A DNA stretch of 64,000 nt from Burkholderia multivorans ATCC BAA-247 (GTDB lineage Bacteria; Pseudomonadota; Gammaproteobacteria; Burkholderiales; Burkholderiaceae), in assembly GCF_000959525.1 (NCBI RefSeq), contig NZ_CP009831.1:2280194-2344193 (forward strand), read 5' to 3'. Every line of letters starts with the position of its first letter. The stretch's first letter is position 1. The notes below the pieces were generated by a model. That model was not told the DNA's origin. It was given only the letters and a program-made list of their open reading frames with translations, and did no database searches. The translations under genes were made by a program, and so were the position numbers. Shown one piece after another: positions 26,568 through 35,602 of this stretch.

Positions 26568-28079
26568 CTACGCGGCCGCGGTGTCGGGCCGCACGAAGGC
26601 CCGCGCGTCGATCGCCTCCGCGAGCGTCGCGAACGCCGTCGCGATCTCGTCTTCCGGCACGCACGCGTAACCAAGCAGCAGTCCCGACGATGCGCGCGCG
26701 CGATCCGCGTAATAACCCGACAAGGGCCGCACGACGATATTGCGTTCGAGCGCGGCCTGCGCGACCGCGCGATCGTCGACGCCGTCCGGCAGCCGCGTGA
26801 CGAGATGCAGCCCCGCATCGCTGCCGAGCGCCTGGAGCGCGTCGCCGTAGCGGCGCGCGACCGCGTCGAGCAGCACCTCGCGGCGCTGGCCATACAGCGT
26901 GCGCATCTTGCGAATGTGCGATACGAAATGCCCTTCCGCGATGAACTCCGCGAGCACCGCCTGCTGCAGCAGCTGACCTTCTCGATAGAGCTCGGCGCTC
27001 GCGGTCGCGAAGCTTTCCGCGAGCGGCTCCGGCGCCACCAGATAGCCGACGCGCAGGCCCGGAAACAGCGTCTTCCCGAAGCTGCCGACGTAAATCACCT
27101 GCCCGGCCGTATCGAGCCCCTGCAGCGACGCGAGCGGCCGGCTGCCGTAGCGGAACTCGCTGTCGTAGTCGTCCTCGATGATCCAGCAGCCGTGCTGGCG
27201 CGCATATTCGAGCAGCATCCGCCGCCGCGCGAGGCTCATCACCATGCCGAGCGGATACTGGTGCGACGGCGTGACGAGCATCAGCTTCGGCGGCTCGGCG
27301 AGATCGGCGGCGCTCGGCGCGATCCCTTCGTCGTCGACCGGAATCGGCCGCGTCGTGAGCCCCGACACATTCAGCACGCTGCGCACGCCCCAATAGCACG
27401 GGTCCTCGGTCCAGATCGCGTCGCCCGGATCGGTCAGCAGCCGCACCGCGAGGTCGATCGACTGGTGGATGCCGGTCGTGATCACGATCTGCTCGGGCGT
27501 GCAGCGCACCGAGCGCGACGTGCGCAGATAGTCGGCCAGCGCCTCGCGCAGCAGCGCGAGCCCGCCGCCCGGCGCGTAAGTCAGGAGATCGGGGCGCAGC
27601 CGCCGCCAGTACTTGTTGTGGAGCCGCGTCCACACGCGCGCCGGAAATCGCGACACATCGGGCACGCCCGGCATGAAAGCGCCGCCCTGCCGCTTCGACA
27701 CGCCGGCGCCCTCGACCAGCCGCGTGCCGCGCGCGGACAGCGCGCGCGCCGACGGCTGCACGGCCGCATGCCGCGCGCCCGTCTCGGGCGGCGCGCCGAC
27801 GATCTCGTCGGGCGCGCTGTCGGCAACGAACGTGCCGCGGCCGGTCGCGGAATGCACATAGCCCTCGAGCGCGAGCTGCTCGTACACCTGCGTGACCGTG
27901 TTGCGCGCGATCCCGAGCTCGGCCGCGAGCAGCCGCGACGACGGCACGCGCGCGCCGGCCGGCAGTTCGCGCGACAGGATCGCCTGCTGCAGCAGCCGAT
28001 GCAGCTGCCGGTAGATCGGCTGCTCGCCGCCGCGCACGAGGCGCTGCGCAAGCCAGTCCGACAACACGCTTGCGCGCAT
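26568..28079 (-). CDS. gabR: MocR-type (GntR/aminotransferase fusion) regulator of the gab genes, GabR-like
   Basis: A 503-residue fusion regulator. The N-terminal GntR winged helix (about residues 15-85; GARVPSSRLLAAELGIARNT) is joined by a long linker to a fold-type-I aminotransferase domain. The PLP-binding lysine is K336 in GSFGKTLFPGLRVG, and the other PLP-contact motifs (YAPGGGLALL, EDDYDSEFRY) are visible. The gene is divergent from gabT-gabD with 121-127 bp between the starts, as for GabR of Bacillus and related MocR proteins that sense GABA as its PLP aldimine. GabR function is therefore inferred from context and architecture. Confidence 0.85.
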   Translation of the reverse strand: MRASVLSDWLAQRLVRGGEQPIYRQLHRLLQQAILSRELPAGARVPSSRLLAAELGIARNTVTQVYEQLALEGYVHSATGRGTFVADSAPDEIVGAPPETGARHAAVQPSARALSARGTRLVEGAGVSKRQGGAFMPGVPDVSRFPARVWTRLHNKYWRRLRPDLLTYAPGGGLALLREALADYLRTSRSVRCTPEQIVITTGIHQSIDLAVRLLTDPGDAIWTEDPCYWGVRSVLNVSGLTTRPIPVDDEGIAPSAADLAEPPKLMLVTPSHQYPLGMVMSLARRRMLLEYARQHGCWIIEDDYDSEFRYGSRPLASLQGLDTAGQVIYVGSFGKTLFPGLRVGYLVAPEPLAESFATASAELYREGQLLQQAVLAEFIAEGHFVSHIRKMRTLYGQRREVLLDAVARRYGDALQALGSDAGLHLVTRLPDGVDDRAVAQAALERNIVVRPLSGYYADRARASSGLLLGYACVPEDEIATAFATLAEAIDARAFVRPDTAAA

Positions 28080-28200
28080 GATTGGCTCCTAACTATTTAT
28101 TGAAATGGCTCTGATTGCCAGAGCCAAATGTGATTATAGTCGCGACCATGGGTTTGCCGATGCGCCCGCCTCTCACCTCACCGGACAGAACATCAAGGAG
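28080..28200. promoter_or_regulatory. Divergent gabR/gabT control region
   Basis: Contains the inverted repeat GGCTCTG (28107-28113), five bases, CAGAGCC (28119-28125), with a further GGCTC at 28084 in direct orientation, spacing about 23 bp. A TATAGT (28135-28140) could be the gabT -10. The repeats are probable GabR sites. The AAGGAG at 28195-28200 is the gabT ribosome-binding site. Confidence 0.55.
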
Positions 28201-28206
28201 ATGACC

Positions 28207-29490
28207 GTGAAGAATGCCGACCTGCTGGCCCGCAAGAACGCCGCGACCCCGCGCGGCGTCGGAGTGATGTGCGACTTCTACGCCGCCCGCGCCGAGAACG
28301 CGGAGCTGTGGGACGTCGAAGGCCGCCGTTTCATCGATTTCGCCGCGGGCATCGCGGTGCTGAACACGGGCCATCGTCATCCGAAGATCGTCAAGGCGAT
28401 CGCGGAGCAGCTGGACCTCTTCACGCACACCGCCTACCAGATCGTGCCGTACGCGTCGTACGTCGAGCTGGCCGAAAAGATCAACGAACGCGCGCCGGGC
28501 GACTTCCCGAAAAAGACGGCGTTCTTCACGACCGGCGCCGAAGCCGTCGAAAACGCGATCAAGATCGCACGCGCGGCAACCGGCCGTCCGGGCGTGATCG
28601 CGTTCTCGGGCGGCTTCCACGGCCGCACGATGATGGGCATGGCGCTGACCGGCAAGGTCGCCCCGTACAAGCTGAACTTCGGTCCGTTCCCGGGCGACGT
28701 GTTCCACGCGCCGTACCCGAACGCCGTGCACGGCGTGACGACCGCCGACTCGATCAAGGCGATCGAGATGCTGTTCAAGGCCGACATCGATCCGAAGCGC
28801 GTCGCCGCGATCATCTTCGAACCGGTCCAGGGCGAAGGCGGCTTCAACCCGGCGCCGGCCGAGTTCGTGCGCGCGCTGCGCAAGATCTGTAACGAGCACG
28901 GCATCCTGCTGATCGCCGACGAAGTGCAGACGGGCTTCGCGCGTACCGGCAAGCTGTTCGCGATGCAGCACTACGACGTGCTGGCCGACCTGATCACGAT
29001 GGCGAAGAGCCTCGCGGGCGGCATGCCGCTGTCGGGCGTGGTCGGCCGTGCGGACGTGATGGACGCGGCCGCGCCGGGCGGCCTCGGCGGCACGTATGCG
29101 GGCAACCCGCTCGCGGTCGCGTCGGCGCACGCGGTGCTCGAGATCATCGACGAAGAAAAGCTGTGCGAGCGCGCGACGCAGCTCGGCGACACGCTGAAGG
29201 CGAAGCTGAACGCGCTGCAGGCCGAGGTGCCGCAGATCGCCGACGTGCGCGGCCCGGGCGCGATGATCGCGGTCGAGTTCATGAAGCCGGGCACCGGCGA
29301 GCCGGACGCCGAATTCACGAAGCGCGTGCAGGCGCGTGCGCTCGAGCGCGGGCTGCTGCTGCTCGTGTGCGGCGTGTACTCGAACGTCGTGCGCTTCCTG
29401 TTCCCGCTGACGATCCCGCAAGCCGTGTTCGACGAAGCGCTCGCGATCCTCGAGGAAGTGCTGAAGGAAACGGTCGGCGTGCCGGCCTGA
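28207..29490 (+). CDS. gabT: 4-aminobutyrate aminotransferase
   Basis: A class III PLP aminotransferase of 427 residues that moves the amino group of GABA to 2-oxoglutarate, giving succinate semialdehyde. The conserved ATPRGVGVMCDFYA opening, GAEAVENAIKIARA and ADEVQTGFARTG motifs are present, and the PLP lysine is K267 (TMAKSLAGGMP). An ATG at 28201 directly abuts the AAGGAG ribosome-binding site, leaving no spacer. The GTG at 28207 has a six-base spacer and gives the usual N-terminus (MKNADLLARKN), so I prefer it. It is followed by gabD, 75 bp away, and controlled divergently by the MocR-type regulator. Confidence 0.94.
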   Translation: MKNADLLARKNAATPRGVGVMCDFYAARAENAELWDVEGRRFIDFAAGIAVLNTGHRHPKIVKAIAEQLDLFTHTAYQIVPYASYVELAEKINERAPGDFPKKTAFFTTGAEAVENAIKIARAATGRPGVIAFSGGFHGRTMMGMALTGKVAPYKLNFGPFPGDVFHAPYPNAVHGVTTADSIKAIEMLFKADIDPKRVAAIIFEPVQGEGGFNPAPAEFVRALRKICNEHGILLIADEVQTGFARTGKLFAMQHYDVLADLITMAKSLAGGMPLSGVVGRADVMDAAAPGGLGGTYAGNPLAVASAHAVLEIIDEEKLCERATQLGDTLKAKLNALQAEVPQIADVRGPGAMIAVEFMKPGTGEPDAEFTKRVQARALERGLLLLVCGVYSNVVRFLFPLTIPQAVFDEALAILEEVLKETVGVPA

Positions 29491-29510
29491 GTTCCCGTCA
29501 ACCGAATGTG

Positions 29511-29537
29511 CCGCCGCCGTCGTGAGGACGGCGGCGG
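29511..29537 (+). other. Intercistronic hairpin between gabT and gabD
   Basis: Perfect 11-bp stem CCGCCGCCGTC / GACGGCGGCGG with a five-base loop, ending 28 bp before the gabD start, with no following T-tract. It may act as an mRNA-stability or processing element that sets the gabT:gabD ratio. Confidence 0.5.
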
Positions 29538-29565
29538 CCGTTTCATCTTCACAGCAGGTACCGGA

Positions 29566-31035
29566 ATGAGCACTGTTCAAGAAACCCTGGCACTGAAAGA
29601 TCCGTCGCTGTTCCGCCAGCAGGCGTACATCAACGGCGAATGGCAAGGCGCGGCGAACGGCGAGACGTTCGAGGTCCGCAATCCGGCCACGGGCGGCCTC
29701 GTCGGCACCGTGCCGACGATGGGCGCGGCCGAGACGCGCCAGGCGATCGACGCGGCCAACGCCGCGTGGCCGGCGTGGCGCAAGAAGACCGCGAAGGAGC
29801 GCGCGGCGATCCTGCGCAAGTGGCACGACCTGATGATGGAAAACGCCGACGATCTCGCGCTGATCCTCACCACCGAGCAGGGCAAGTCGCTCGCCGAAGC
29901 GAAGGGCGAGATCGGCTATGCGGCGTCGTTCCTCGAGTGGTTCGCCGAGGAAGGCAAGCGCGTGTACGGCGACACGATCCCGACGCCGGCGAGCGACAAG
30001 CGCATCGTCGTGACGAAGGAGCCGGTGGGCGTGTGCGCGGCGATCACGCCGTGGAATTTCCCGGCGGCGATGATCACGCGCAAGGTCGGTCCCGCGCTCG
30101 CGGCCGGCTGCCCGATCGTCGTGAAGCCGGCCGAAGCGACGCCGTTCTCGGCGCTCGCGATGGCCGTGCTCGCCGAACGCGCGGGCGTGCCGGCCGGCGT
30201 GTTCAGCGTCGTCACCGGCGATCCGAAGGCGATCGGCGGCGAACTGACGTCGAACCCGATCGTGCGCAAGCTGTCGTTCACCGGCTCGACGCCGGTCGGC
30301 CGTCTGCTGATGGCGCAATGCGCGGCGACGGTGAAGAAGGTGTCGCTGGAGCTCGGCGGCAACGCGCCGTTCATCGTGTTCGACGATGCCGATCTCGATG
30401 CGGCCGTGCAGGGCGCGATCGCGTCGAAGTACCGCAACAGCGGCCAGACCTGCGTCTGCACGAACCGCTTCTACGTGCACGAAGCCGTGTACGACCAGTT
30501 CGCGCAGAAGCTCGCGGCGGCGGTCGCCGAGCTGAAGGTCGGGCGCGGCACCGAGCCGGGCGTGATGCAGGGTCCGCTGATCAACGAGGCGGCCGTGCTG
30601 AAGGTCGAGGCGCACATCGAGGACGCCCTTGCGAAGGGCGCGACCGTCGTGACCGGCGGCAAGCGTCACGCGCTGGGCCACGGCTTCTTCGAGCCGACCG
30701 TGCTGACGGGCGTCACGCCGGCGATGAAGGTCGCGAAGGAAGAGACGTTCGGGCCGCTCGCGCCGCTGTTCAAGTTCGGCAGCGACGACGAAGTGATCCG
30801 CCTCGCGAACGACACCGAATTCGGCCTCGCCGCGTACTTCTACAGCCGCGACATCGGCCGCGTGTGGAAGGTCGCCGAAGCGCTCGAATACGGCATGGTC
30901 GGCGTCAACACCGGGCTGATCTCGAACGAGGTCGCGCCGTTCGGCGGCGTCAAGCAGTCGGGCCTCGGCCGCGAAGGCTCGCACTACGGGATCGACGACT
31001 ACGTCGTGATCAAGTACCTCTGTCTCGCCGTCTGA
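29566..31035 (+). CDS. gabD: NADP-dependent succinate-semialdehyde dehydrogenase
   Basis: A 489-residue aldehyde dehydrogenase that oxidises succinate semialdehyde to succinate, completing the GABA shunt started by GabT. The cofactor region has TPWNFPAAMITRKVGPALAAG, the general base is E262 (LELGGNAP), and the catalytic cysteine is C296 in GQTCVCTNR, whose second cysteine is typical of GabD. The ATG at 29566 is chosen over an upstream start at 29506 that would encode the hairpin. It is co-transcribed with gabT and convergent with the chemoreceptor gene. Confidence 0.94.
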   Translation: MSTVQETLALKDPSLFRQQAYINGEWQGAANGETFEVRNPATGGLVGTVPTMGAAETRQAIDAANAAWPAWRKKTAKERAAILRKWHDLMMENADDLALILTTEQGKSLAEAKGEIGYAASFLEWFAEEGKRVYGDTIPTPASDKRIVVTKEPVGVCAAITPWNFPAAMITRKVGPALAAGCPIVVKPAEATPFSALAMAVLAERAGVPAGVFSVVTGDPKAIGGELTSNPIVRKLSFTGSTPVGRLLMAQCAATVKKVSLELGGNAPFIVFDDADLDAAVQGAIASKYRNSGQTCVCTNRFYVHEAVYDQFAQKLAAAVAELKVGRGTEPGVMQGPLINEAAVLKVEAHIEDALAKGATVVTGGKRHALGHGFFEPTVLTGVTPAMKVAKEETFGPLAPLFKFGSDDEVIRLANDTEFGLAAYFYSRDIGRVWKVAEALEYGMVGVNTGLISNEVAPFGGVKQSGLGREGSHYGIDDYVVIKYLCLAV

Positions 31036-31131
31036 CGGCGCGGCCCGCCCGGCCGGAACCGGGCGGACCCGACGCGGGCCGGTGCCCTCTCCGCCGCGCC
31101 CGCGTCACTTTCCTCCTCGCGTCGCACGCGT

Positions 31132-32676
31132 TCAGCGAAACACCTCGATCGCATCCACGAGCCGCGCGGCCTGCTGCTTCAGGCTCGCCGACGCCGCCGC
31201 GCTCTGTTCGACGAGCGCCGCATTCTGCTGCGTGATCGTGTCGAGATGCACGACCGCCTGATCGACCTGCGCGACGCCGGTGCTCTGCTCGGCCGTCGAC
31301 GCGCTGATCGCCGCAATCAGATCCGACACGCGCTTCACCTGCGCGACGATGTCCTCCATCGTGCGGCCCGCTTCATCCACGCGCCGCGCGCCCGATTCGA
31401 CACGCTCGACGCTCGCGCCGATCAGCGTCTTGATCTCTTTCGCCGCGTGCGCGCTGCGCTGCGCGAGCGCCCGCACTTCGCCGGCGACGACCGCGAAGCC
31501 GCGCCCCTGCTCGCCCGCGCGCGCCGCTTCGACGGCCGCGTTCAGCGCGAGGATGTTGGTCTGGAACGCGATGCCGTCGATCACGCCGATGATGTCGGCG
31601 ATCTTGCGCGAGCTGTCGGTGATCTCGCGCATCGTCGCGACGACGTCCGACACGGCCTGTCCGCCGCGCTCGGCCGCATCGCTCGCCGACATCGCGAGCC
31701 GGTTCGCCTGCAGCGCCGTTTCCGCATTGCTGTCGACGGTCGTCGTCATCTCGGCCATCGACGCGGCCGTCTCCTGCACGCTCGATGCGGCCTGTTCGGT
31801 GCGCGCGCTCAGATCGTCGTTGCCCTGCGCGATCTCGTTGCTCGCGCGCTGCACGGTATGTACCTGCTCGGTGACGTCGTCGACGAGCCAGCGCAGCATC
31901 AGCCCGAGCTGGTTGATCGTGCGCAGCGTCATGCCGATCTCGTCGACGCGGTTCATCCGCACGCCGCGCCGGCTCGCGCCGGTCGCGACGTTCAGCGCCT
32001 GGTCGTGCAGCCGCTTCAGCGGACGCACGATCTGCGCGTCGAGCCATAGCGCGGCGACGGCGGTCGCCCCGACGGCCGACGCGCCGAATACGGCAAGCCC
32101 CGCGCCCGACAGTCCGCATGCATATGCGGCGCCGACGACGGCCGGTGCGAGCACGGCGAGCGCCGCGTGCACGCGCGTGCGCACGGACATCGTCTGCGTC
32201 AGCGATGCGACGCGCAGCAGCCCCGTACGGATGACGAGCCCCTTGTGAAACCGCCGACGGCCCGCCTTGCCCTCGCGGATCGCGCGATACAGCGCGTCGG
32301 CGCCATCGATTTCGTCGCGCGGCGGCTTGGTGCGCACCGACATGTAGCCGACCGGCACGCCGTCGCGCATCATCGGCACCGCATTCGCACGCACCCAGTA
32401 GTGATCGCCGTTCTTGCGGCGGTTCTTGACGAGCGCGGTCCACGGCTCGCCGCGCCTGAGCGTCGCCCACATATCGGCGAACGCGTCGCGCGGCATGTCG
32501 GGATGGCGCACGACGTTGTGCGGCTGACCGACGAGTTCGTCGTTCGAAAAGCCGCTGACCTGGGCGAACGCGGTGTTCGCATACGTGATCACGCTGTCGG
32601 CATCGGTCGTCGACATCAGCGTCGCGTCGTCGGGAAAATCGAATTCTTGTTGGGTAACAGGCTGGTTGTTGCGCAT
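31132..32676 (-). CDS. PAS-domain (Aer-like) methyl-accepting chemotaxis receptor
   Basis: A 514-residue energy or redox taxis receptor. The N-terminal PAS domain (about residues 10-115) has the Aer-type [18 protein letters not shown] and a WVRANAVPM strand and could hold FAD. One or two hydrophobic helices follow (about 165-210). There is no periplasmic domain. A HAMP-like linker leads to a signalling domain whose hairpin tip reads [26 protein letters not shown]. No C-terminal NWETF pentapeptide for CheR is present. The Shine-Dalgarno GGAG lies in the arm of a small hairpin directly before the start. No other chemotaxis gene is nearby. Confidence 0.88.
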   Translation of the reverse strand: MRNNQPVTQQEFDFPDDATLMSTTDADSVITYANTAFAQVSGFSNDELVGQPHNVVRHPDMPRDAFADMWATLRRGEPWTALVKNRRKNGDHYWVRANAVPMMRDGVPVGYMSVRTKPPRDEIDGADALYRAIREGKAGRRRFHKGLVIRTGLLRVASLTQTMSVRTRVHAALAVLAPAVVGAAYACGLSGAGLAVFGASAVGATAVAALWLDAQIVRPLKRLHDQALNVATGASRRGVRMNRVDEIGMTLRTINQLGLMLRWLVDDVTEQVHTVQRASNEIAQGNDDLSARTEQAASSVQETAASMAEMTTTVDSNAETALQANRLAMSASDAAERGGQAVSDVVATMREITDSSRKIADIIGVIDGIAFQTNILALNAAVEAARAGEQGRGFAVVAGEVRALAQRSAHAAKEIKTLIGASVERVESGARRVDEAGRTMEDIVAQVKRVSDLIAAISASTAEQSTGVAQVDQAVVHLDTITQQNAALVEQSAAASASLKQQAARLVDAIEVFR

Positions 32677-33332
32677 GCGGGCTCCGAAAGGCGGAGCGAT
32701 TGTCCACGCAATGCGGACGATCGTGCTCCGTAGCCGGACAGCGATGGATCGCTCGATGACGGCCTTCCCGTTACTGTCGGCAATTCGGCGGCGAACCTGA
32801 GTCGGCACGCGCATTGACGGTGCGAATTCCGCCGCAACGATGATTTCGATCAAATCATTCGGCGATAGTCGCCGCTTGCCCTTTTCGAAACGGCCGTCAT
32901 GCGCTATGCGGGTGCGTTGCACGTGCTGCCAGGCGATATGCGGGAAGACGGCCCGTGCGGGTCGCGTGCGATTCGATGAAGGAAGAGAGGAAGAAATCGC
33001 GGAGGCGGCGCTGCGGCGATTTGCGGTCGATAGCGAACGAAGCCCGCATATGGCAGACCGTACCGCTGGGGAATGCAGCCGGTTATCGGCGCATGTACGC
33101 GCCAACGAAGTATTGCGGCTCGTCTAGAGGAGAGACCGAAGCGCGATCGTCACGCGCATCCAGGCGCTGCGTAACGACGCGCTGCACGCCGCCGACGAGG
33201 CGCCGCGCGACGTACCGGGCGGATTCATCTATCGGCAAGGGCCGCCGAAGGCATACCCAACGCAATGCCCACCGCCCTGCCTGTCGCGCAGCGTCAAAGC
33301 GGCTGCTGAAACCGCTTCGACGCGCGCCGCGA
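32677..33332. other. Intergenic region with no gene recognised
   Basis: About 655 bp between the chemoreceptor and the thiolase, both on the minus strand. It holds a hairpin over the chemoreceptor ribosome-binding site (32681-32697) and presumably the receptor's promoter. A weak six-bp stem at 33297-33317 lies just beyond the thiolase stop. Open frames here have no family resemblance. Confidence 0.45.
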
Positions 33333-34535
33333 TCACACGCGTTCGATCGCGATCGCAATGCCCTGACCGACGCCGATGCACATCGTGCAGAGCGCGAAGC
33401 GGCCGTTCGTGCGATGCAGCTGATACATCGCCGTCGTCACGAGCCGCGCGCCCGACGCGCCGAGCGGATGGCCGAGTGCGATCGCGCCGCCGTTCGGGTT
33501 CACGCGCGGATCGTCGTCGGCGACGCCGAGCATGCGCAGCACCGCGAGGCCCTGCGACGCGAACGCTTCGTTCAGTTCGATCACGTCGAACTGATCGATC
33601 GTCATCCCGAGGCGCGCAAGCAGCTTCTGCGTCGCCGGTGCCGGGCCGATGCCCATCACGCGCGGCGCGACGCCTGCCGTCGCGATGCCGAGCACGCGCG
33701 CACGCGGCGTGAGCCCGAAGCGCTTCGCGCTCGCTTCGTTGGCGAGCAGCAGCGCGCACGCGCCGTCGTTGACACCCGATGCGTTGCCGGCCGTCACCGT
33801 GCCGTCCGGACGCACGACGCCCTTCAGCTTCGCGAGCGCTTCGAGCGAGGTCTCGCGCGGATGCTCGTCGCGCGACACGACGAGCGGATCGCCCTTCTTC
33901 TGCGCAATCGTGACCGATACGATTTCTTCGGCCAGCGTGCCGTCCTGCTGCGCACGGGCGGCCTTCTGCTGGCTGCGCAGCGCGAACAGATCCTGATCGG
34001 CGCGGCTCACGTTGTAGTCGACCGCAACGTTCTCGGCCGTCTCCGGCATCGAGTCGACGCCATGCAGCTGCTTCATCAGCGGATTGACGAAACGCCAGCC
34101 GATCGTCGTGTCGTAGATGTCGGCCTGACGCGCGAACGCGCTCGCGGCCTTGCCCATCACGAACGGCGCGCGCGTCATGCTTTCGACGCCGCCGGCCACC
34201 ATCAGCGCGGCCTCGCCCGACTTGATCGCGCGCGCGGCAACGCCGACCGCGTCCATCCCGGAACCGCAGAGCCGGTTGATCGTCGAACCGGGCACGCCTT
34301 GCGGCAGCCCCGCGAGCAGCAGCGACATGCGCGCGACGTTGCGGTTGTCTTCGCCGGCCTGGTTCGCGCAGCCGTAGATCACGTCGTCGATCGCGTTCCA
34401 GTCGACGTCGCGGTTGCGTTCGACGAGCGCCTTCAGCGGCACCGCGCCCAGATCGTCGGCGCGAACGTCTTTCAGCGCACCGCCGTAGCGGCCGATCGGC
34501 GTACGAATCGCATCACACAGAAAAGCTTCGGTCAT
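33333..34535 (-). CDS. pcaF: 3-oxoadipyl-CoA thiolase
   Basis: A 400-residue thiolase that cleaves 3-oxoadipyl-CoA to succinyl-CoA and acetyl-CoA at the end of the beta-ketoadipate (or phenylacetate) pathway. The acyl-accepting cysteine is C90 ([11 protein letters not shown]); H356 ([12 protein letters not shown]) and C386 ([10 protein letters not shown]) complete the active site. The length is exactly that of PcaF/PaaJ. AGGAGA precedes the ATG at 34535. The divergent IclR gene matches the usual control of protocatechuate genes. No other pca gene is adjacent, so the rest of the pathway lies elsewhere. Confidence 0.9.
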   Translation of the reverse strand: MTEAFLCDAIRTPIGRYGGALKDVRADDLGAVPLKALVERNRDVDWNAIDDVIYGCANQAGEDNRNVARMSLLLAGLPQGVPGSTINRLCGSGMDAVGVAARAIKSGEAALMVAGGVESMTRAPFVMGKAASAFARQADIYDTTIGWRFVNPLMKQLHGVDSMPETAENVAVDYNVSRADQDLFALRSQQKAARAQQDGTLAEEIVSVTIAQKKGDPLVVSRDEHPRETSLEALAKLKGVVRPDGTVTAGNASGVNDGACALLLANEASAKRFGLTPRARVLGIATAGVAPRVMGIGPAPATQKLLARLGMTIDQFDVIELNEAFASQGLAVLRMLGVADDDPRVNPNGGAIALGHPLGASGARLVTTAMYQLHRTNGRFALCTMCIGVGQGIAIAIERV

Positions 34536-34641
34536 CAGTGTCTCCTGTCGGCCGGGCAGCGCGCTGCGCGAACGCCGGCTTCATCAAGGCTGGGAAATGA
34601 ACAGGGCGCGCCCCTTGCATTGCCCGCCGGGATGCGCTTAA

Positions 34642-34660
34642 ATGTTCTATATACGAACAT
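34642..34660. promoter_or_regulatory. Probable IclR-family operator between pcaF and its regulator
   Basis: Perfect inverted repeat ATGTTC (34642-34647), seven bases, GAACAT (34655-34660). A second, related block (atcgaacgttc) follows at 34671-34681. Position between divergent pcaF and the IclR gene suggests it is the operator. Confidence 0.6.
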
Positions 34661-34791
34661 AAGATCGTGTATCGAACGTTCAGCGCATCATAGGGAGTGC
34701 GGGGACGACCTGTCAAGCGCGCGGTCGGCTGTGCGGTTGGCGCGTCGCGCCCGGTACGCTATCTTCTCGGCTGCACCTATTCCGACTGCTC

Positions 34792-35577
34792 ATGACCACC
34801 GAAGACATTCAGAAACCCGGCGATTCCTACGTCCAGTCGTTTGCGCGCGGCCTCGCGGTGATCCGCGCGTTCGATGCACAGCGTCCCGAGCAGACGCTGA
34901 CCGAAGTCGCGTCGGCCACCGGCCTCACGCGCGCGGGCGCGCGTCGCATCCTGCTCACGCTGCAGACGCTCGGCTACGTCGAGGCCGACGGCCGGCTGTT
35001 CCGGCTCACGCCGAAGATTCTCGAACTCGGCTTCGCCTATCTGACGTCGATGCCGTTCTGGAATCTCGCGGAGCCCGTGATGGAACAGTTGTCCGCGCGC
35101 ATCCACGAAAGCTGTTCGGCCGCCGTGCTCGATCGCACCGAGATCGTCTACGTGCTGCGCGTGCCGACGCACAAGATCATGACGATCAATCTGTCGATCG
35201 GCAGCCGGCTGCCCGCGTACTGCACGTCGATGGGCCGCGTGCTGCTGTCCGCACTCGACGACGCGGCGCTCGACGAGACGCTCGCGCAGAGCGGAATCCG
35301 CGCGCACACGCCGCGCACGATCACCGATCCGGCGGAACTGAAGGCGACGATCGCGCAAGTGCGTCAGCAAGGCTGGGCCGTCGTCGATCAGGAACTCGAA
35401 GTGGGGCTGATGTCGATCTCCGCGCCGATCCGCAACCGGCGCGGGCAGATCATCGCCGCGATGAACATCAGCGGCAATGCGCAGCGGCATACCGCGAAGC
35501 AGATGGTCAAGGAGTTTCTCGGCCCGCTGCAGGAAGCCGCTCAGACCGTGTCGGAGCTGGTCGCGCGGCGCGGGTGA
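34792..35577 (+). CDS. IclR-family regulator (PcaR/PobR subgroup)
   Basis: A 261-residue regulator with an N-terminal winged helix-turn-helix (about residues 15-75; TLTEVASATGLTRAGARRILL) and a C-terminal IclR effector domain (about 90-255; YCTSMGRVLLSAL, then VDQELEVGLMSISAPI). The opening YVQSFARGLAVIRAFD is characteristic of the PcaR/PcaU/PobR group, which respond to aromatic-acid intermediates such as beta-ketoadipate. It is divergent from the 3-oxoadipyl-CoA thiolase, which it probably controls through the dyad at 34642-34660. Confidence 0.87.
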   Translation: MTTEDIQKPGDSYVQSFARGLAVIRAFDAQRPEQTLTEVASATGLTRAGARRILLTLQTLGYVEADGRLFRLTPKILELGFAYLTSMPFWNLAEPVMEQLSARIHESCSAAVLDRTEIVYVLRVPTHKIMTINLSIGSRLPAYCTSMGRVLLSALDDAALDETLAQSGIRAHTPRTITDPAELKATIAQVRQQGWAVVDQELEVGLMSISAPIRNRRGQIIAAMNISGNAQRHTAKQMVKEFLGPLQEAAQTVSELVARRG

Positions 35578-35602
35578 GCGCGCGCCGCGCGTGCGTGCGG
35601 CG

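Noticed and set aside
28093-30984. Open frame of about 960 codons on the minus strand across gabT and gabD
   Set aside because: It spans two well-identified genes and their gap, and its translation has the Arg/His/Val/Asp bias of a reverse-strand shadow.
31045-31066. Eight-bp stem between gabD and the chemoreceptor gene as a terminator
   Set aside because: The stem is perfect but no T-tract follows on either strand. Similar GC-rich stems occur by chance in this DNA.
33297-33317. Terminator after the thiolase gene
   Set aside because: Only a six-bp stem with a nine-base loop and no T-run on the minus strand.
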